A stretch of 64,000 nucleotides of DNA. Origin: Acephala macrosclerotiorum (taxonomy: Eukaryota; Ascomycota; Leotiomycetes; Helotiales; Mollisiaceae). The notes beneath the pieces were generated by a model. The model saw nothing but the letters and a program-made list of their open reading frames with translations. It had not been told where the DNA came from and searched no databases. Location of the stretch: the NCBI GenBank assembly GCA_014904845.1, contig MU119212.1, positions 496,001 through 560,000 of the forward strand. The letters are read 5' to 3'. The translations under genes and the position numbers were made by a program. Positions 12,521-24,932 of this stretch are shown in pieces. The number at the start of each line of letters is the position of its first letter. The stretch's first letter is position 1.

Positions 12521-14076
12521 ATGCAAAATATACTGCCTGGCCTCGACCCGCGCAGTTGCGGCAGCAGACCTCGAATGGCTCAAAAACGCAGAGCTAACTC
12601 CAGCAGTAACCAGTCGAGCCCCATGACAGTCCCTCGCCGGCGGTCGACCCTACAAAAGCTTCAAGCTTCGACGACTGATGGCGATGTCATGACCCCGAAG
12701 GTTATTGACGCGCGCCCATCCTTGGAAAAGGCAGAAATGTATGGCATAGACGATCCGCGACCGGCGTCCTCGAGAATGATGGGGTTGCTTGGGCGCATAT
12801 TTATCGAAACAATTCCACAATGGCTGGCAGTTGGTGCTATGCTTGGGCTGATATTTGGAGGTTGCTGCTCCAATGTGAGTAATGCTGGTCTAGGATGAGC
12901 TGGGAATATAGAAGAGTGGCTTATATCGACTTCAGGTTTTCGCACTGGAAGCTATTGTGAAGTAAGTTATGCAACACTGGCATTGGAAAGGCTAGGCTAA
13001 CCCTTCTTGAAGTGTTGAACCAGACAGCGGTATGTCATGCAAGGGGGGATTTCCCAAACAAATGCTAAGGAAATACAGGAACTCTTTTGACTTTCGTCCA
13101 ATTCATCTTCGTGGCCACTACTGGATACTTCTCTCAATTCGACAAGAATCGACCCCCTTTCTTCCTCACGCCGAACCATGTACCTATAAAGCGCTGGATC
13201 ATAAATATCCTACTATTCTTCACCATAAACGTCCTCAACAATCACGCATTTAGCTACAACATATCGGTCCCAATACATATTATTCTGCGATCCGGCGGCA
13301 GCATTACTACTCTGATTGCGGGGTATATCTGGGGAAAGCGATTCAGCAGATTGCAGGTCGTTGCGGTTACTCTTCTGACAATTGGCGTGATTGTCGCGGC
13401 ATGGTCGGATCAGCAATCCAAAGTACGGACCATAAAAGAAAATTATTAAGACTAAAGGCTAATAATGATATAGAAAGATATTGCAACGTCTGAAGAACGG
13501 CCCGCATTCAGCACTGGGCTTGTCGTACTATTCGTTGCTCAAGTTCTCTCGGCTATCATGGGCTTGTATACCGAGGAGACGTACAAAGCATATGGGCCGC
13601 ATTGGAGAGAGAATCTCTTCTACTCGCACCTTCTGGCTCTGCCGCTTTTCATACCTTTCTTGCCGTCAATGAGAAGACAATTCTTGAAATTGGCTGCCTC
13701 TCCTCCGCTAGGTCTACCCGTCTATGATCAGATTTCGAACCTGCCGCCAGAGTTTCAGAAGGGATTGGATACCGTTCAGATCCCGAGTCAGCTTGTGTAC
13801 CTCGTCATGAATGTGTTGACTCAGTATGCTTGCATTCGAGGTGTGAACCTACTTGCTTCTGCTGCCTCGGCACTGACGGTCACAATTGTGTTGAATGTCA
13901 GGAAGCTGGTCAGTCTGTTATTGAGCATATGGCTGTTTGGAAACAGGCTTTCACCTGGGACATTAATTGGGGCTTTCATCGTATTCTTCGCAGGCGGCAT
14001 GTACGGTTTAGAAGGATCCAAGGGTTCTGGTAGGGCCAGACATAGAGCTAGTGTTGGGAATGGAAAAGTAGGATAG
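12521..14076 (+). CDS. SLC35B-type nucleotide-sugar transporter (UDP-GlcNAc, Yea4-like)
   Basis: Five exons: 12521-12874, 12936-12961, 13013-13029, 13079-13422, 13474-14076; 447 aa, or 429 aa if the ATG at 12575 is used. The N-terminal ~85 residues are cytosolic and Ser-rich. About ten membrane spans follow. Family blocks include QFIFVATTGYFSQF, ISVPIHIILRSGGSITTL and GLYTEETYKAYG, typical of the UAA/SLC35B4 group that imports UDP-N-acetylglucosamine (and UDP-xylose in animals) into ER or Golgi in exchange for UMP. The C-terminus is Lys/Arg-rich. Exons 2 and 3 are only 26 and 17 nt, yet together they keep the frame and give VFALEAIVNVEPDSG. Substrate assignment follows the family. Confidence 0.87.
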
Positions 14077-14144
14077 TGTAAAGTCAACCCGGAACATGTG
14101 CCAATGATAAGAAGAGATTATGATCCTGAACGTTATTGCTTTTT

Positions 14145-14150
14145 CACGTG
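14145..14150. promoter_or_regulatory. CACGTG E-box upstream of AMP deaminase
   Basis: A single CACGTG lies about 215 bp upstream of the AMP deaminase start. The site type matches fungal bHLH binding sites. Function is not shown by the sequence. Confidence 0.2.
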
Positions 14151-14364
14151 TTGGCGCGGGGAGCAATAATAGGCGAATTGCCCGTCATCTCTTGAGCTCA
14201 AAGAAACTAGCTCTTACTTTGTGACTCCCAGAAATCAACAACTCGGACAATGATAATAACTTGACGTGTCAATGCTCTTTGTTCAGCCTTCCAATTACTT
14301 TTCATCACCCACACCACGACATATCAATCGATACTGCGTGAAGATTTCCTAAGTCGAGGTCACC

Positions 14365-17300
14365 ATGGCTCCTGGTAAGTAAGCTATGAGCTCCACCAAA
14401 ATGTGCCCCGCAACCAAAACTTGCCTAGAATTCCTAACTTAAAGTCTCCACCGACTGATATACATTTTCTCAGGAACCACGTCCCGCGATCTTTTCTCTG
14501 AAGGCAATTCCCCAAATTTGGGGCTTTCAACAGCGATACATCCGGACCATTTATCTGAAGATGGAGAAGATGACTACAAGATGAGCCACGAGACAGGTCG
14601 CACGGGGATAGGATCGGAAGATTCTTGGGACGAAAGAGAAGACAAAGAAGACGCAGCACTGCCAGAAGCTGCCATCATGGCAGATGAGACACCTGCGACG
14701 AGTACGCCCTCCGATACCCAAGAGGGTATGCTCCCTCGAGACATCCAGAGGAAGACGGCATACTACGACTACGCTGCTGAGAAGCAGTTGAGCCAAGCAG
14801 ATGCGAAGCTATTCTATCAGCGAAGCCAATTGGAGGCTCAGAAGACTGGTGGCAGCAATTGGGGTGCTTCACAAAGTTCTCCTCGCGGAAGTCCTGTTCT
14901 CGTCCCAAGGTCGGTGTCAAGCTTCTTCGAGGCGGATCAAGCTGGATTGAAGAGGTCCGGTAGTATAAACTCTATAAAAAGTGGACAGCATGTTACACAA
15001 AGGTAATATTCTGCTGCTTCCTGTAGGCTAACTTGGCTGACTATTGTAGCTCTGGCAAATACAAACCTTCATACCCTATTGGACTGGCTGATATGTCAAA
15101 GCATCCGGAAAGCAATACCATACAAGAACCTTCGATAGCCGCCTCAAATTCCTTCAAGAATAGCCCTCTGATGATTCCTCGAACGGAATCTCTCGTTCGA
15201 GCAGATCAAGAAGCTAGAGATCATGCAGCACACCCAGGTCTACCTCACGAGCATAAGCCCTTCTTAGAAACTCAAGGTCTGCATGGAGCTGGGGCAGGAA
15301 TCGGAGTTGGGAATGGTGCCGGAGGTCTTGCTGCCAACGATGCAAACATTACGTCCGAGCTCAGCACAATATACACCAATATTCAGAAGGTCTTGGATCT
15401 TCGACACAAGTACATCCGTTTGTCTTTGCAGAGCGATGGAGACAACCCGAAGGACGATCCTAATTGGAACATCTACCCTCCACCACCTGAACCTGCTTGG
15501 TATGACGAACAGAATAAAGCAGGTCCAAGTACCACAAATGGCAAGAATAGCCAAAGCAACAGTATGGCGAATAGCATGGTTCTACCGCCGTTGGAAAGTC
15601 CTAGGACGAGAGATGGTGATCACAGCAGGAACTTCAGTTCTATGAGTACTCCTCAGACACCTCATAGTCCACACATCCCTAAGCCTCAGAAGAAGAAGCG
15701 AAAACCTGGCCAAGACATCGGTGAAGACTTCGACATTGATGATCTTCTGCCTGTTCCTGGGCCTGGTGAGATGAGCTTCAAGCTTGATGGTAACGGTGTG
15801 TATCAGATCTACGAAAATTCGAAAGCAGAGGAGCTAGACACTCCAGTAGTCAACATTCCCACGCTACGAGAGTTTTACATGGATCTAGAAGACATCTTGA
15901 ACGTTTCCTCCGACGGCCCAAGCAAGAGTTTTGCCTTCCGAAGATTGCAGTATCTCGAGGGCAAATTCAATCTGTATGTGCTACTCAATGAATACCAGGA
16001 GATGGCAGACAGCAAGAGGGTGCCCCACAGAGACTTCTATAATGTCAGAAAGGTTGATACTCACGTTCATCATTCGGCATGCATGAATCAGAAGCATTTG
16101 CTCAGATTCATTAAAAGCAAGATGAAGAAGTGTCCAGATGAGGTTGTCATGTTCAGAGATGGGAAGCATCTCACATTAGAGCAGGTGTTCCAGAGTATCA
16201 ATTTGACAGCGTATGATCTTAGTATCGACACGCTTGATATGCATGTGAGTTCAATAAATTGAACTCGTATGCTCTGACTAATTTTGTACAGGCTCATACC
16301 GACTCCTTCCACAGATTCGACAAGTTCAATCTGAAGTATAATCCAATTGGAGAATCCAGATTGAGAACAATCTTCCTCAAGACGGACAATTTCATCAATG
16401 GTAGATACCTAGCGGAAATCACGAAAGAGGTCATTTCAGATCTCGAGTCCAGCAAATATCAGATGGCTGAGTGGCGTATCTCGATTTATGGACGAGCTAT
16501 CGACGAATGGGACAAGCTTGCAGCATGGGTCGTCGACAATAAGCTCTTCTCTCACAACATTCGATGGTTGATTCAGGTTCCTCGTCTATTCGATGTCTAC
16601 AAATCCAGTGGATTGATGGAGAATTTTGAGGAAGTCATTGTGAACCTCTTCCAACCTCTGTTCGAGGTGACGAAGGATCCTTCGAGCCATCCAAAGCTCC
16701 ACATTTTTCTGCAGAGAGTCATTGGTTTCGACAGTGTTGATGATGAGAGTAAAGCAGAACGACGACTATTCAGAAAGTTCCCGGTGCCAAAGGTGTGGGA
16801 CTCGAAGCAGAATCCTCCTTATAGCTACTGGATCTATTACATCTTCGCAAACATGTCATCATTGAATGTCTGGCGAAAGCAGCGAGGGTTCAACACTTTT
16901 GTGTTGCGTCCTCATTGCGGAGAGGCTGGTGATACCGACCATTTGGCAGCTGCCGTGCTGTGCTGTCATAGCATCAGTCATGGGCTACTACTTCGAAAGG
17001 TACCGCTCTTGCAATACATCTTCTACCTGGAGCAAATTGGCGTCGCGATGTCTCCTCTCAGCAATAATGCATTATTCTTGGCATATGAGAGGAATCCGTT
17101 CTTGCAGTATTTCAAGAGAGGTTTGAATGTCTCATTGTCAACCGACGATCCCCTCCAATTCGCTTTCACGAAAGAGCCTTTGATTGAGGAGTATTCGGTG
17201 GCTGCGCAGATCTACAAGCTGAGTGCTGTTGATATGTGTGAGCTTGCGAAGAATTCGGTCAAGCAGAGTGGCTTCGAACATACTGTCAAACAAAGATGGC

Positions 17301-18101
17301 TTGGTCCAGATTATCACCTGCCTGGGGTCAAAGGAAACACCATGGCGAAGAGTAATGTGCCAAACATTCGTGAGGGTTTTAGGCATGAGACCGTATTGCA
17401 GGAGCTCGTAATGTAAGTTTCTCTTAAGAAATTGCAGACCATCAACTCACAATGACAGGATTGCACGATATACGGCAGCCGCAACACCAACTCCAGCGTC
17501 AGCAAGTACCGTGTCACAGTTACCGTACGCGCCTCAACACCGATCAGCATCGCCCACATCTTCTCTGAAGACCAATGCTTCATCTAGCACAATGCACCTA
17601 GACTCGTCGAGCTCTCAAGCACCGTACCAGCAATTCCCTGCTCAGGCTGCTCGTATCCCGCACTCTCTTTCTCAAGTCCACATGGAGTCGCAAAACATGG
17701 GGCGGGATGGACATCAATCACAACCCGCTTCTTCTCGTGACCACACACGTGCGAATTCCACCAATGTAACTTCACCGAATCTGCAGGGTCTGACCAGAGA
17801 GACTTCTTGGCCGGTGGAAGCATTCGGTGATATGCATCTATCGGGAAGCGAGCCGAGGATTTTCCCCGGCGTCGTGAGCAGGACTCAGAGACGGGACAGT
17901 TTGGTGAAGAGGGGCAGTATGAGTGAGACGGATGATATTGCCAGTGCCGGGACTTCGAGGAAGAGCACCACGGGGACATGGAAGAGTAGAGGTGTAGAAC
18001 CATCGATGGATGGGGCGGTTGAGGAAAGAGAGGAGGAAGCGGATGAGGAACGGGAGGACAGTGATAGGGAATATGAGGAAGCTGGTGGCATGGATGATTA
18101 G
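14365..18101 (+). CDS. AMD1: AMP deaminase
   Basis: Five exons: 14365-14374 (10 nt, MAPG), 14474-15002, 15050-16244, 16292-17412, 17459-18101; 1165 aa. The enzyme hydrolyses AMP to IMP and ammonia in purine salvage and adenylate control. The first ~370 residues are a disordered, Ser-rich regulatory extension. The catalytic domain carries [18 protein letters not shown] (the metal-binding His-x-His) and, near residue 910, [10 protein letters not shown] (zinc and catalytic Asp). Between them lie [18 protein letters not shown] and a conserved core. The C-terminal ~210 residues after ELVM are again low-complexity and end in an acidic Glu/Asp-rich tail. The ATG is at the usual short first exon in CACCATGG context. 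It is longer than the yeast enzyme because of the two tails, as is common in filamentous ascomycetes. Confidence 0.95.
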
Positions 18102-18905
18102 GCTGACTTCTCTTCGATCAGAATGCTAGGGATAGTATCGCGGGCGTTACTAGATATGACTTTTGGTTTGAGCAGCGATGAGGTTCAATGAGAGCGGTAA
18201 AATAGATTGGTTCGTAATAGAGTTTGGGAGTAGATGTATACCCGATTTGCTCGCTCTCGGGCGTGCGAATGTAGAAATGTATGAGTATGGAGAGTTCATG
18301 CCCAGGTGCTGTGAACGTGTGCTTGACTATGGATAAAATGTCCGTCAATTCCAACTCCCCCGACATGAGCGAACTCAATATCCTGCCGGACATTTTTGAA
18401 GTGGATTTGAATACTTCCTGGCTTCTCTGAACCTTCTTTGCCCGCCAAGTCCACCAAAATGTCGGTATTCATAATGGAGGATTATCGGAATTTCAAAGTG
18501 CGGAACAAGCAACCGACATCGCAGCATAAGCTTCGGAGCCGAGGAGGGGAACTTGCAGCAACCAAGCACGAAAAAATGCGAAGATGATCTTCACTACAAG
18601 GTTCAGTTGCCGTCATCGTCGGGTTTGTCATCCGATAGAAGTGATTATTGATTAATGACTCGCACAAGCATAGTGCGGGGCCGAGGGTCGCTGTGTAAGG
18701 CTAAGATAATGCAATTGATTAAGGACTTCGATGGAAGAGGAAGGAAGGTAGTTTGGAGCATACTTTCCTGAAAACTTTATTGTTTCTTTCTTTCTAAACC
18801 TGCTCTCATACGTCCTTTTTAATATTCCAGTTTCATCCGAGGGATGGTGATGGGATTGTGAATTTCGTCTGGGAATCAGAGTTGATTTTGAGAGAGTGGG
18901 ACACG
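18102..18905. other. Intergenic between AMP deaminase and MFS permease
   Basis: Contains the AMP deaminase 3' UTR and the permease promoter. Several minus-strand frames of 60-90 codons overlap one another and show no protein features. Confidence 0.45.
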
Positions 18906-20573
18906 ATGGCGACATCCCGGGATGAAAATCACCAAGCTGTGAGAGAAGAAGAAAGAGTCAAAGATCAAGACTCGGACTCAAAATACACTTTCCTCGCCGG
19001 CGGCACGCAAACGAGCGTCCATCCTGATCAAAATGGCGAAAGAGAAGAAGAAGCTTCAGTGGAGGAGCTCACAGCTTTGGAGCGAAGATTGGTGAGAAAG
19101 ATCGATTGGCGATTGTGTACTATTGCCGGTATCCTTTGCAGTCTCAATCTATTGGACTCAGGAATTATCTCAAGTGCCAGTGTGACGAGTATCTTTGAGG
19201 ATTTGGGTCTTGGGGAGGGAAATCGGTATTCGGTGTCGATTTTGGTGTATACTGTTGCTAGCGTCACCTTTCAGCTTCCGGCGACGTTGTTGGTGAGAGC
19301 ACTGGGACCCAGAGTTATGTTTGGGTGTACAACTGTCGCGTTTGGAATTATTACTATGGTGAGTGGGAGTCTTGTATGTCTGTTGGAGAAGAGGTGTTGA
19401 TTAGAGGATAGTGCACAGCATTTATAACCACCTGGACGCAGATGGTAGGACTGAGAATCCTGCTTGGTATTGCTCAGAGCGCTATCTTTCCAGGGCTGAG
19501 CTATCTGATTAGTACATGGTACACCAGGAAGGAACAGCAATTAAGATTTGCGTTTCTCCAATCTGGAGAGGTGACTGTTGTTGGTCTGGGAGGCTTCTTG
19601 AACTTCGGCCTCAACCATTTGAACGGGAAAGGAGGCCTTGCAGGATGGAGATGGATGTTTCTCGTCCAAGGATTAATCGCCATTGGTAAAGCTGTCCCGT
19701 AACATACAATAATCAGGCGCTGACTTAGAGTCAGTTGTTGGCGTCGCTACTTATTTCTGGATCCCAGAGTTTCCTGACAACGCCCAGAAAAGCTTCCACT
19801 TCTTGAGTCTTGAAGAGCAGGACTTGGCCACTGCTCGCGTCCAAGACGACCGTGGAGACGTAAAGGTCGAAGAGTTCTCTTGGCGGCATTGCCTCATGCA
19901 CTTCACAAATCCTATGTTGTACGGCTTCTGCTCCTTATACTTCTGCCTGAACCTCGTCTCGACCAGTCTCTCGTACTTCCTACCTATCATTCTTCAATCT
20001 GGAATGGGCTTCTCCGAGGATCAGGCAATTTTGCTTTCGGCTCCTCCATACTTCTACGCAGTTATTCCGGTCGTCCTCTCTTCGATCGTGGGAGACTACT
20101 ACCAGTTGCGTGGACTCGTCATCACCTTCAACTGCGTCTGCACTATTGTAGGATTCAGCATGCTTGGCTTTTCGTCTCAGGTGACAGTCCGCTATGTTGG
20201 AACCTATCTTGCAACTGGAGCCTATGTCTCGAACTGGGCGGCAATGACTGCCTATCAGACCTCGAACATAGTTGGTAAGTTGCCTGGCAATTTTGGCAAG
20301 TTTTCTCTGACTTTTATAGGCCAATGGAAGAGAGCAACGTTTGCTGCAGCCATCACCGCTTGCAATGGGCTTGGAGGAATAGCAGGCAGCTTCATTGTGA
20401 GACAAAAGGAAGCGCCGAGATATATGACAGCGATTTGGGTGAGCATTGGCTCACACATTCTGATTATTGGCATCGTGATAGTGTTCTCGATGCATTTCTG
20501 GTACGCGAACAATAAACAGAGCAAAGGAAAAATGTTGCTTGAACGGACGATGAACTTTAGATATACTTTCTAA
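18906..20573 (+). CDS. MFS transporter, DAL5/anion:cation symporter type
   Basis: Four exons: 18906-19358, 19412-19685, about 19735-20274, 20320-20573; about 506 aa. The soluble acidic N-terminus ends in EERLVRKIDWRL-like sequence (ALERRLVRKIDWRLC), the standard lead-in to helix 1 of Dal5/Tna1/Liz1-type permeases. Twelve helices follow. Known blocks are GLRILLGIAQSAIFPGLSYLIS, WYTRKEQQLR and ATYFWIPEFPD. Relatives carry allantoate, nicotinate, pantothenate or similar organic anions with protons; the substrate cannot be read here. The intron 3 acceptor could be at 19728 or 19734, a two-residue difference. The last intron (45 nt) is in frame and stop-free. MATSRDE was preferred over an in-frame ATG 48 nt upstream. 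Confidence 0.83.
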
Positions 20574-21192
20574 TGCCGAGGCTTTGTATGCAATGGCAGG
20601 GAGTTGTTACTGAATGGCACTTTGACACACCTCATGCATGATCCAATGCAGTGAGCCGGAAATTGCTCGTGCTGCGCGAGAGAAGGAGTTAGCATGACTT
20701 AAAGCTCCAATGATAGCGACATGTATCGTCAATTAAACTAGAAAAGTGTGAATAAATGTCCTACTACAAGACTTTTGCAAACAGATCCTAGCAGAAAAAT
20801 ATATTGGGTCCTTAGTGTGAGGTCATCTGGGAAGTGAAGCGATTCCACCTAAACGAAGCCCGCCACCGAGATTCGCTAGTTTAGACGTTGATACTATCGT
20901 GGAAATCTACAACATCGTTACAGCTCTCATCCCCTACGACCTACACGAACCTTTCTCGCCGGCAGCAAGTTGCTTAATCAGCCTCCGTCTAGACTCTGTC
21001 GACGCCTCGTATCTGCTAGGACCCATCGATATAAGCTTTTGATTTCGTGGTAGCCCGGAATCGCGGCCTCGAGCTTGGAACGGACCTCCCGAAATTACAT
21101 GGGGCTATTTGATAAAGAACGGTTCGCAGGACAATAACCACCTTGAATTATCACGAGGGTTTCCTGGCCTCTGCCAGTTGTCGGTGCTGAAG
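20574..21192. other. Intergenic and Sla1 5' region
   Basis: No supported gene. It holds the permease 3' end and the promoter and 5' UTR of SLA1, with no clear TATA box. Confidence 0.4.
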
Positions 21193-24100
21193 ATGGGTTT
21201 CCTCGGCGTTTACAAGGCAATATACGATTACGTGCCCCAAGGCGAGTCGGAGCTTGCGATCTCTGAGGGGGACATCCTCTACGTCCTCGAGAAGAGTGGA
21301 GAGGACGACTGGTGGAGGGCAAAGAAGAAGGCTTCTGGTGACGATGACGACGAACCTGTTGGTTTGATACCCAATAACTATGTTGAAGAGGTACGTGCCT
21401 GCTTGGCTGCTCTGTGTTGTTGCTGGTTTATACATCTGCCTTGGTCCTGTTGTGTTATATCTACTGCTGCTTCTATGTGCCATCATGTGTTCGAGAATCT
21501 GCGATGACAAACCGGAAGATGTGGACGCTAATTGAGAAACAGGCTGAGCCAGCGGCGCACGCTCGCGCTCTCTACGATTATACCAGACAAACGGACGAGG
21601 AACTATCCTTTACGGAAGATGCACAACTCGAAGTTTTTGATACCTCAGACCCAGATTGGATACTGGTAGGACTTGATGGAGAATATGGGTTTGCGCCAGC
21701 CAACTACATTGAACTCGCAGATGAGGCTCCTGCTTCAACTCCAGCACCGCCAAGCCTACCTAGACGACCTGCAGCAGTGGAGGAAGAAGAGAAGCCTACA
21801 CCGTCACCTCCATCGCCTCAATCACCTAGCTTTAACCCGGCTGCATCATTGGCAAGCGTCTTAAATCAGCGGAAGGCTTCTGCTCCAGCACCTCGAGCTC
21901 CTCCACCACAGTTCACACCAGAAGCATCTGATGAGGATGAGGGACCCCCTCCTTCTATGCCGGCTCGCCCAGGGTCCATAGCTAGGCCTCCAGAACCCAT
22001 CGAAACGCAGATTCCCATGAGAGCGCCGTCATCGTCTGGGGGACCACAAGCATCACCGCCATACAACAGAGCCAGCTTCAACCGAAGTATTGACGATGAG
22101 GTCGCGAGCCATGCACAAGGTGGTTTCCACATGTACAACATCAATGAGATGGTTGAGGTTATGGGCAAGAGGAAGAAGATGCCTACAACGCTTGGCATCA
22201 ACACTGCGACAGGTGTCATTTTGATTGCTCCTGAGAAGGCTAGGGATGGACCAGAGCAGAAATGGATGGCAGATCAAATGACGCATTACTCGATCGAGGG
22301 GAAGCACATCTTCATGGAGCTCGTGAAGCCAAGCAAAAGTATTGATTTCCATGCTGGAGCCAAGGACACGGCAGAGGAGATCGTAAGCGCCCTGGGAGAA
22401 CTCGCAGGCGCGGTGCGAGCAGGAGGGCTTCGAGAGATTATTATGGCAGGCTCTGGATTATCGCAGAGGAAGGGACAAGTTCTTTACGATTTCATGGCAC
22501 AAGGAGACGACGAGGTCACGGTTGCAGTGGGTGATGAGGTTATTATCATTGACGATACCAAGAGCGAGGAATGGTGGCAGGTACGGCGACTTCGAAATGG
22601 CAAGGAAGGAGTTGTGCCAAGCAGCTATATCGAGATTACCGGAACGGTCAACACGAGCAGCAATTCTGGTGTGAACGCTGGGAAATCACTCATCGAACAG
22701 AACCGACTTGAGGAGGAGCGCTTGGCGAAGGAGTCTTTGAAAGCAGCACGCAGAGAGGAGGAGTCGAGAGGGTCAGAGGTAGGCCCTGGAATGCGATTAC
22801 CCGAAAGGGGCAGCAGTTTATCGGCGCGAGACAGTAGTAACAATCATGGTCAGCAGAGAAGCAGAAATGACGGTCGACAAGATACGTCTTCGAGATCCTC
22901 GAAATCAAGTAAGTTGTGTTAATCCGATGTCGGATCTCATTCTAACAATTCTAGAACCTGATCCTACGAAAGTACGGACATGGACCGATCGATCGAAATC
23001 TTTCAGCGTTGAAGCTCAATTCCTAGCGTTGAAAGATGGAAAGATCAATCTCCATAAGATGAATGGCGTGAAAATCGCTGTACCGGTTTCTAAAATGTCT
23101 GTTGAAGACTTGGAGTATGTGGAGAATATCACGGGAATATCCCTTGATGAAGACAAGCCACTTTCAGATATAAAGAAACAGCGAGCTAGGCAGCAAGACA
23201 GACTCAGGGATACGAGCAATGGTAGTGGTGCTGGTGCTACCATCGAGCGCGCGCCTGCGAAGCCCGAGTACGATTGGTTTCAATTTTTCCTTTCTTGCGA
23301 TGTTGCTGTTGGCCTCTGCGAGAGGTATGCACAGGCATTCAACCGAGATTCTATGGACGAGAGCGTCTTACCCGACATTGACGCTACTGTTCTCCGAACT
23401 CTTGGGCTGAGAGAGGGTGATATTATTAAGGTCATGCGATTTTTGGACAAGAAGTACAACCGAGCTGGAGCGAAGCGGAATGTAAGCTTTGGCGGAGAAG
23501 AAGTCATCGACGGTGAATCATCTGGTGGGTTGTTCTCAGGTCCAGGTGGGACATTAAAGAACAACACACGCAAAGGACGCCCAGCACCTGCCGTCCAGAC
23601 GAATGACACCGTAGATCCAGATGCTTTCAAGCAAGAGCCGAAGGAGAAGAAGCAAGAAGGTGTGGCAACCCCTCTCGCATCCGTTTCGGCGCCTACTCAA
23701 AAGGATCCGGTCAGAGGTGGATTTGATGATGATGCTTGGGACGTGAAGCCTTCAAAGCAGCCTCCCCCAGCAAATACAAGTCAATCTCCACAGTCAGTGC
23801 CTGCACCAACCCCAGCAGCCCCTACTTTGACCGGTGGAATGCAAGAACTTTCGCTTCTATCACAGCCACTCGAGCCGGTCAAGGCACAACCTACTGCTCC
23901 TCCTCAACCACCCCCACAACAGCAGCAACAAGCTCCTCAGCCTCCACCAGTGACACCGTCCATTTTTGCTGGCATTGGCAATCAACAAACTGGTGTACCT
24001 CAACAACAGACAGGGTTACCGCCTCAGCAGACCGGGGCAATGAATCCGCAGTTCAACCAGATGAACCAAATGAACTCTGGTCTGAATATTGCACGTCAGC

Positions 24101-24932
24101 GACCAGCTCCACCACCACAATTTCAGAGTCAGGGCAATCTCATGATTCCCGCCCCTCCAAGCAGACCCTTGTCTGCACCCAACGCGAATCAACAAAGTGC
24201 TTTCTCCTTGCCACCTTTGCAACCCCAAACCACTGGGATGCAAAATTCCGCTGGTTATCAGCAGCAAATTGCTCCTCCAGGCCAGAGTCTGAACGATATG
24301 AGAATGCAGCAGCAGTATCCTGGTTTCAATGGACCTCAAAATCCGCAAAATTTCAACGGTCAAACCCCGCAGATGTTCCCAAACCAGCAACAGCAGCCGC
24401 AGAACTTCAACCAGTTCAACCCTGGTATGCAGCAAAATGGTGGCTTCCAGTACCCTACGCAGACTAGCATACCACAACAGAACTTCATGAACACTGGTAT
24501 GAATAATGGTGGTGGGCCATTTGCGGATCCACGACCTCAGCAGTTCTCCGCAATTCAACCACAACCTACAGGCTTCCAAAGCTCTTTCCCTCAGCAGCAA
24601 TTTCCCCAACCTACTGGAATCAATTCGTTCCTCCCTCCGCCTTTACAACCCCAACAGACGGGTACTCAACCGCAAAATGGATTTCAATCCTCCTTCAATC
24701 CTCCCCCGGTTCCTCCTATTCCTCAGCAGCACTCATTGCAGCCATTGGTACCTCAGAAGACTGGACCTCCACCACCTGTGAGATTTGGGGTTTCAGGAGA
24801 CACCAAGAAGCTCATGCCTCAGGCTACAGGGCGTAGAGCAAACCTGTCTCAAGCTAGTAAGTCTCTCTTACATGCTCAAAACCCGATTTTTACTGACTCT
24901 TCACAGCTCCTCAAAACCCCTTCGGTTTCTAG
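21193..24932 (+). CDS. SLA1: Actin-regulating endocytic adaptor Sla1
   Basis: Four exons: 21193-21390, 21543-22908, 22955-24856, 24907-24932; 1163 aa. Three SH3 domains are visible: residues ~5-65 (VYKAIYDYVPQGESELAIS), ~70-125 (ARALYDYTRQTDEELSF) and ~375-435 (GQVLYDFMAQGDDEVTV). The SHD1 domain, which binds NPFx(1,2)D cargo signals, starts at the exon 3 junction (~522-590). The SAM-like SHD2, ~626-690, mediates clathrin and self binding. The C-terminal third is Gln/Pro-rich with about nine [L/I/V]xxQxTG motifs, the Ark1/Prk1 kinase phosphorylation sites of yeast Sla1. The protein ends in TPQNPFGF, with the NPF on a 26-nt last exon. It links Las17/WASP control to the clathrin coat. All phases agree. 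Confidence 0.95.

Noticed and set aside
21414..21542. N-terminal extension of the second Sla1 exon
   Set aside because: The hydrophobic sequence there is intron 1 read through; splicing 21390 to 21543 links the first two SH3 domains.
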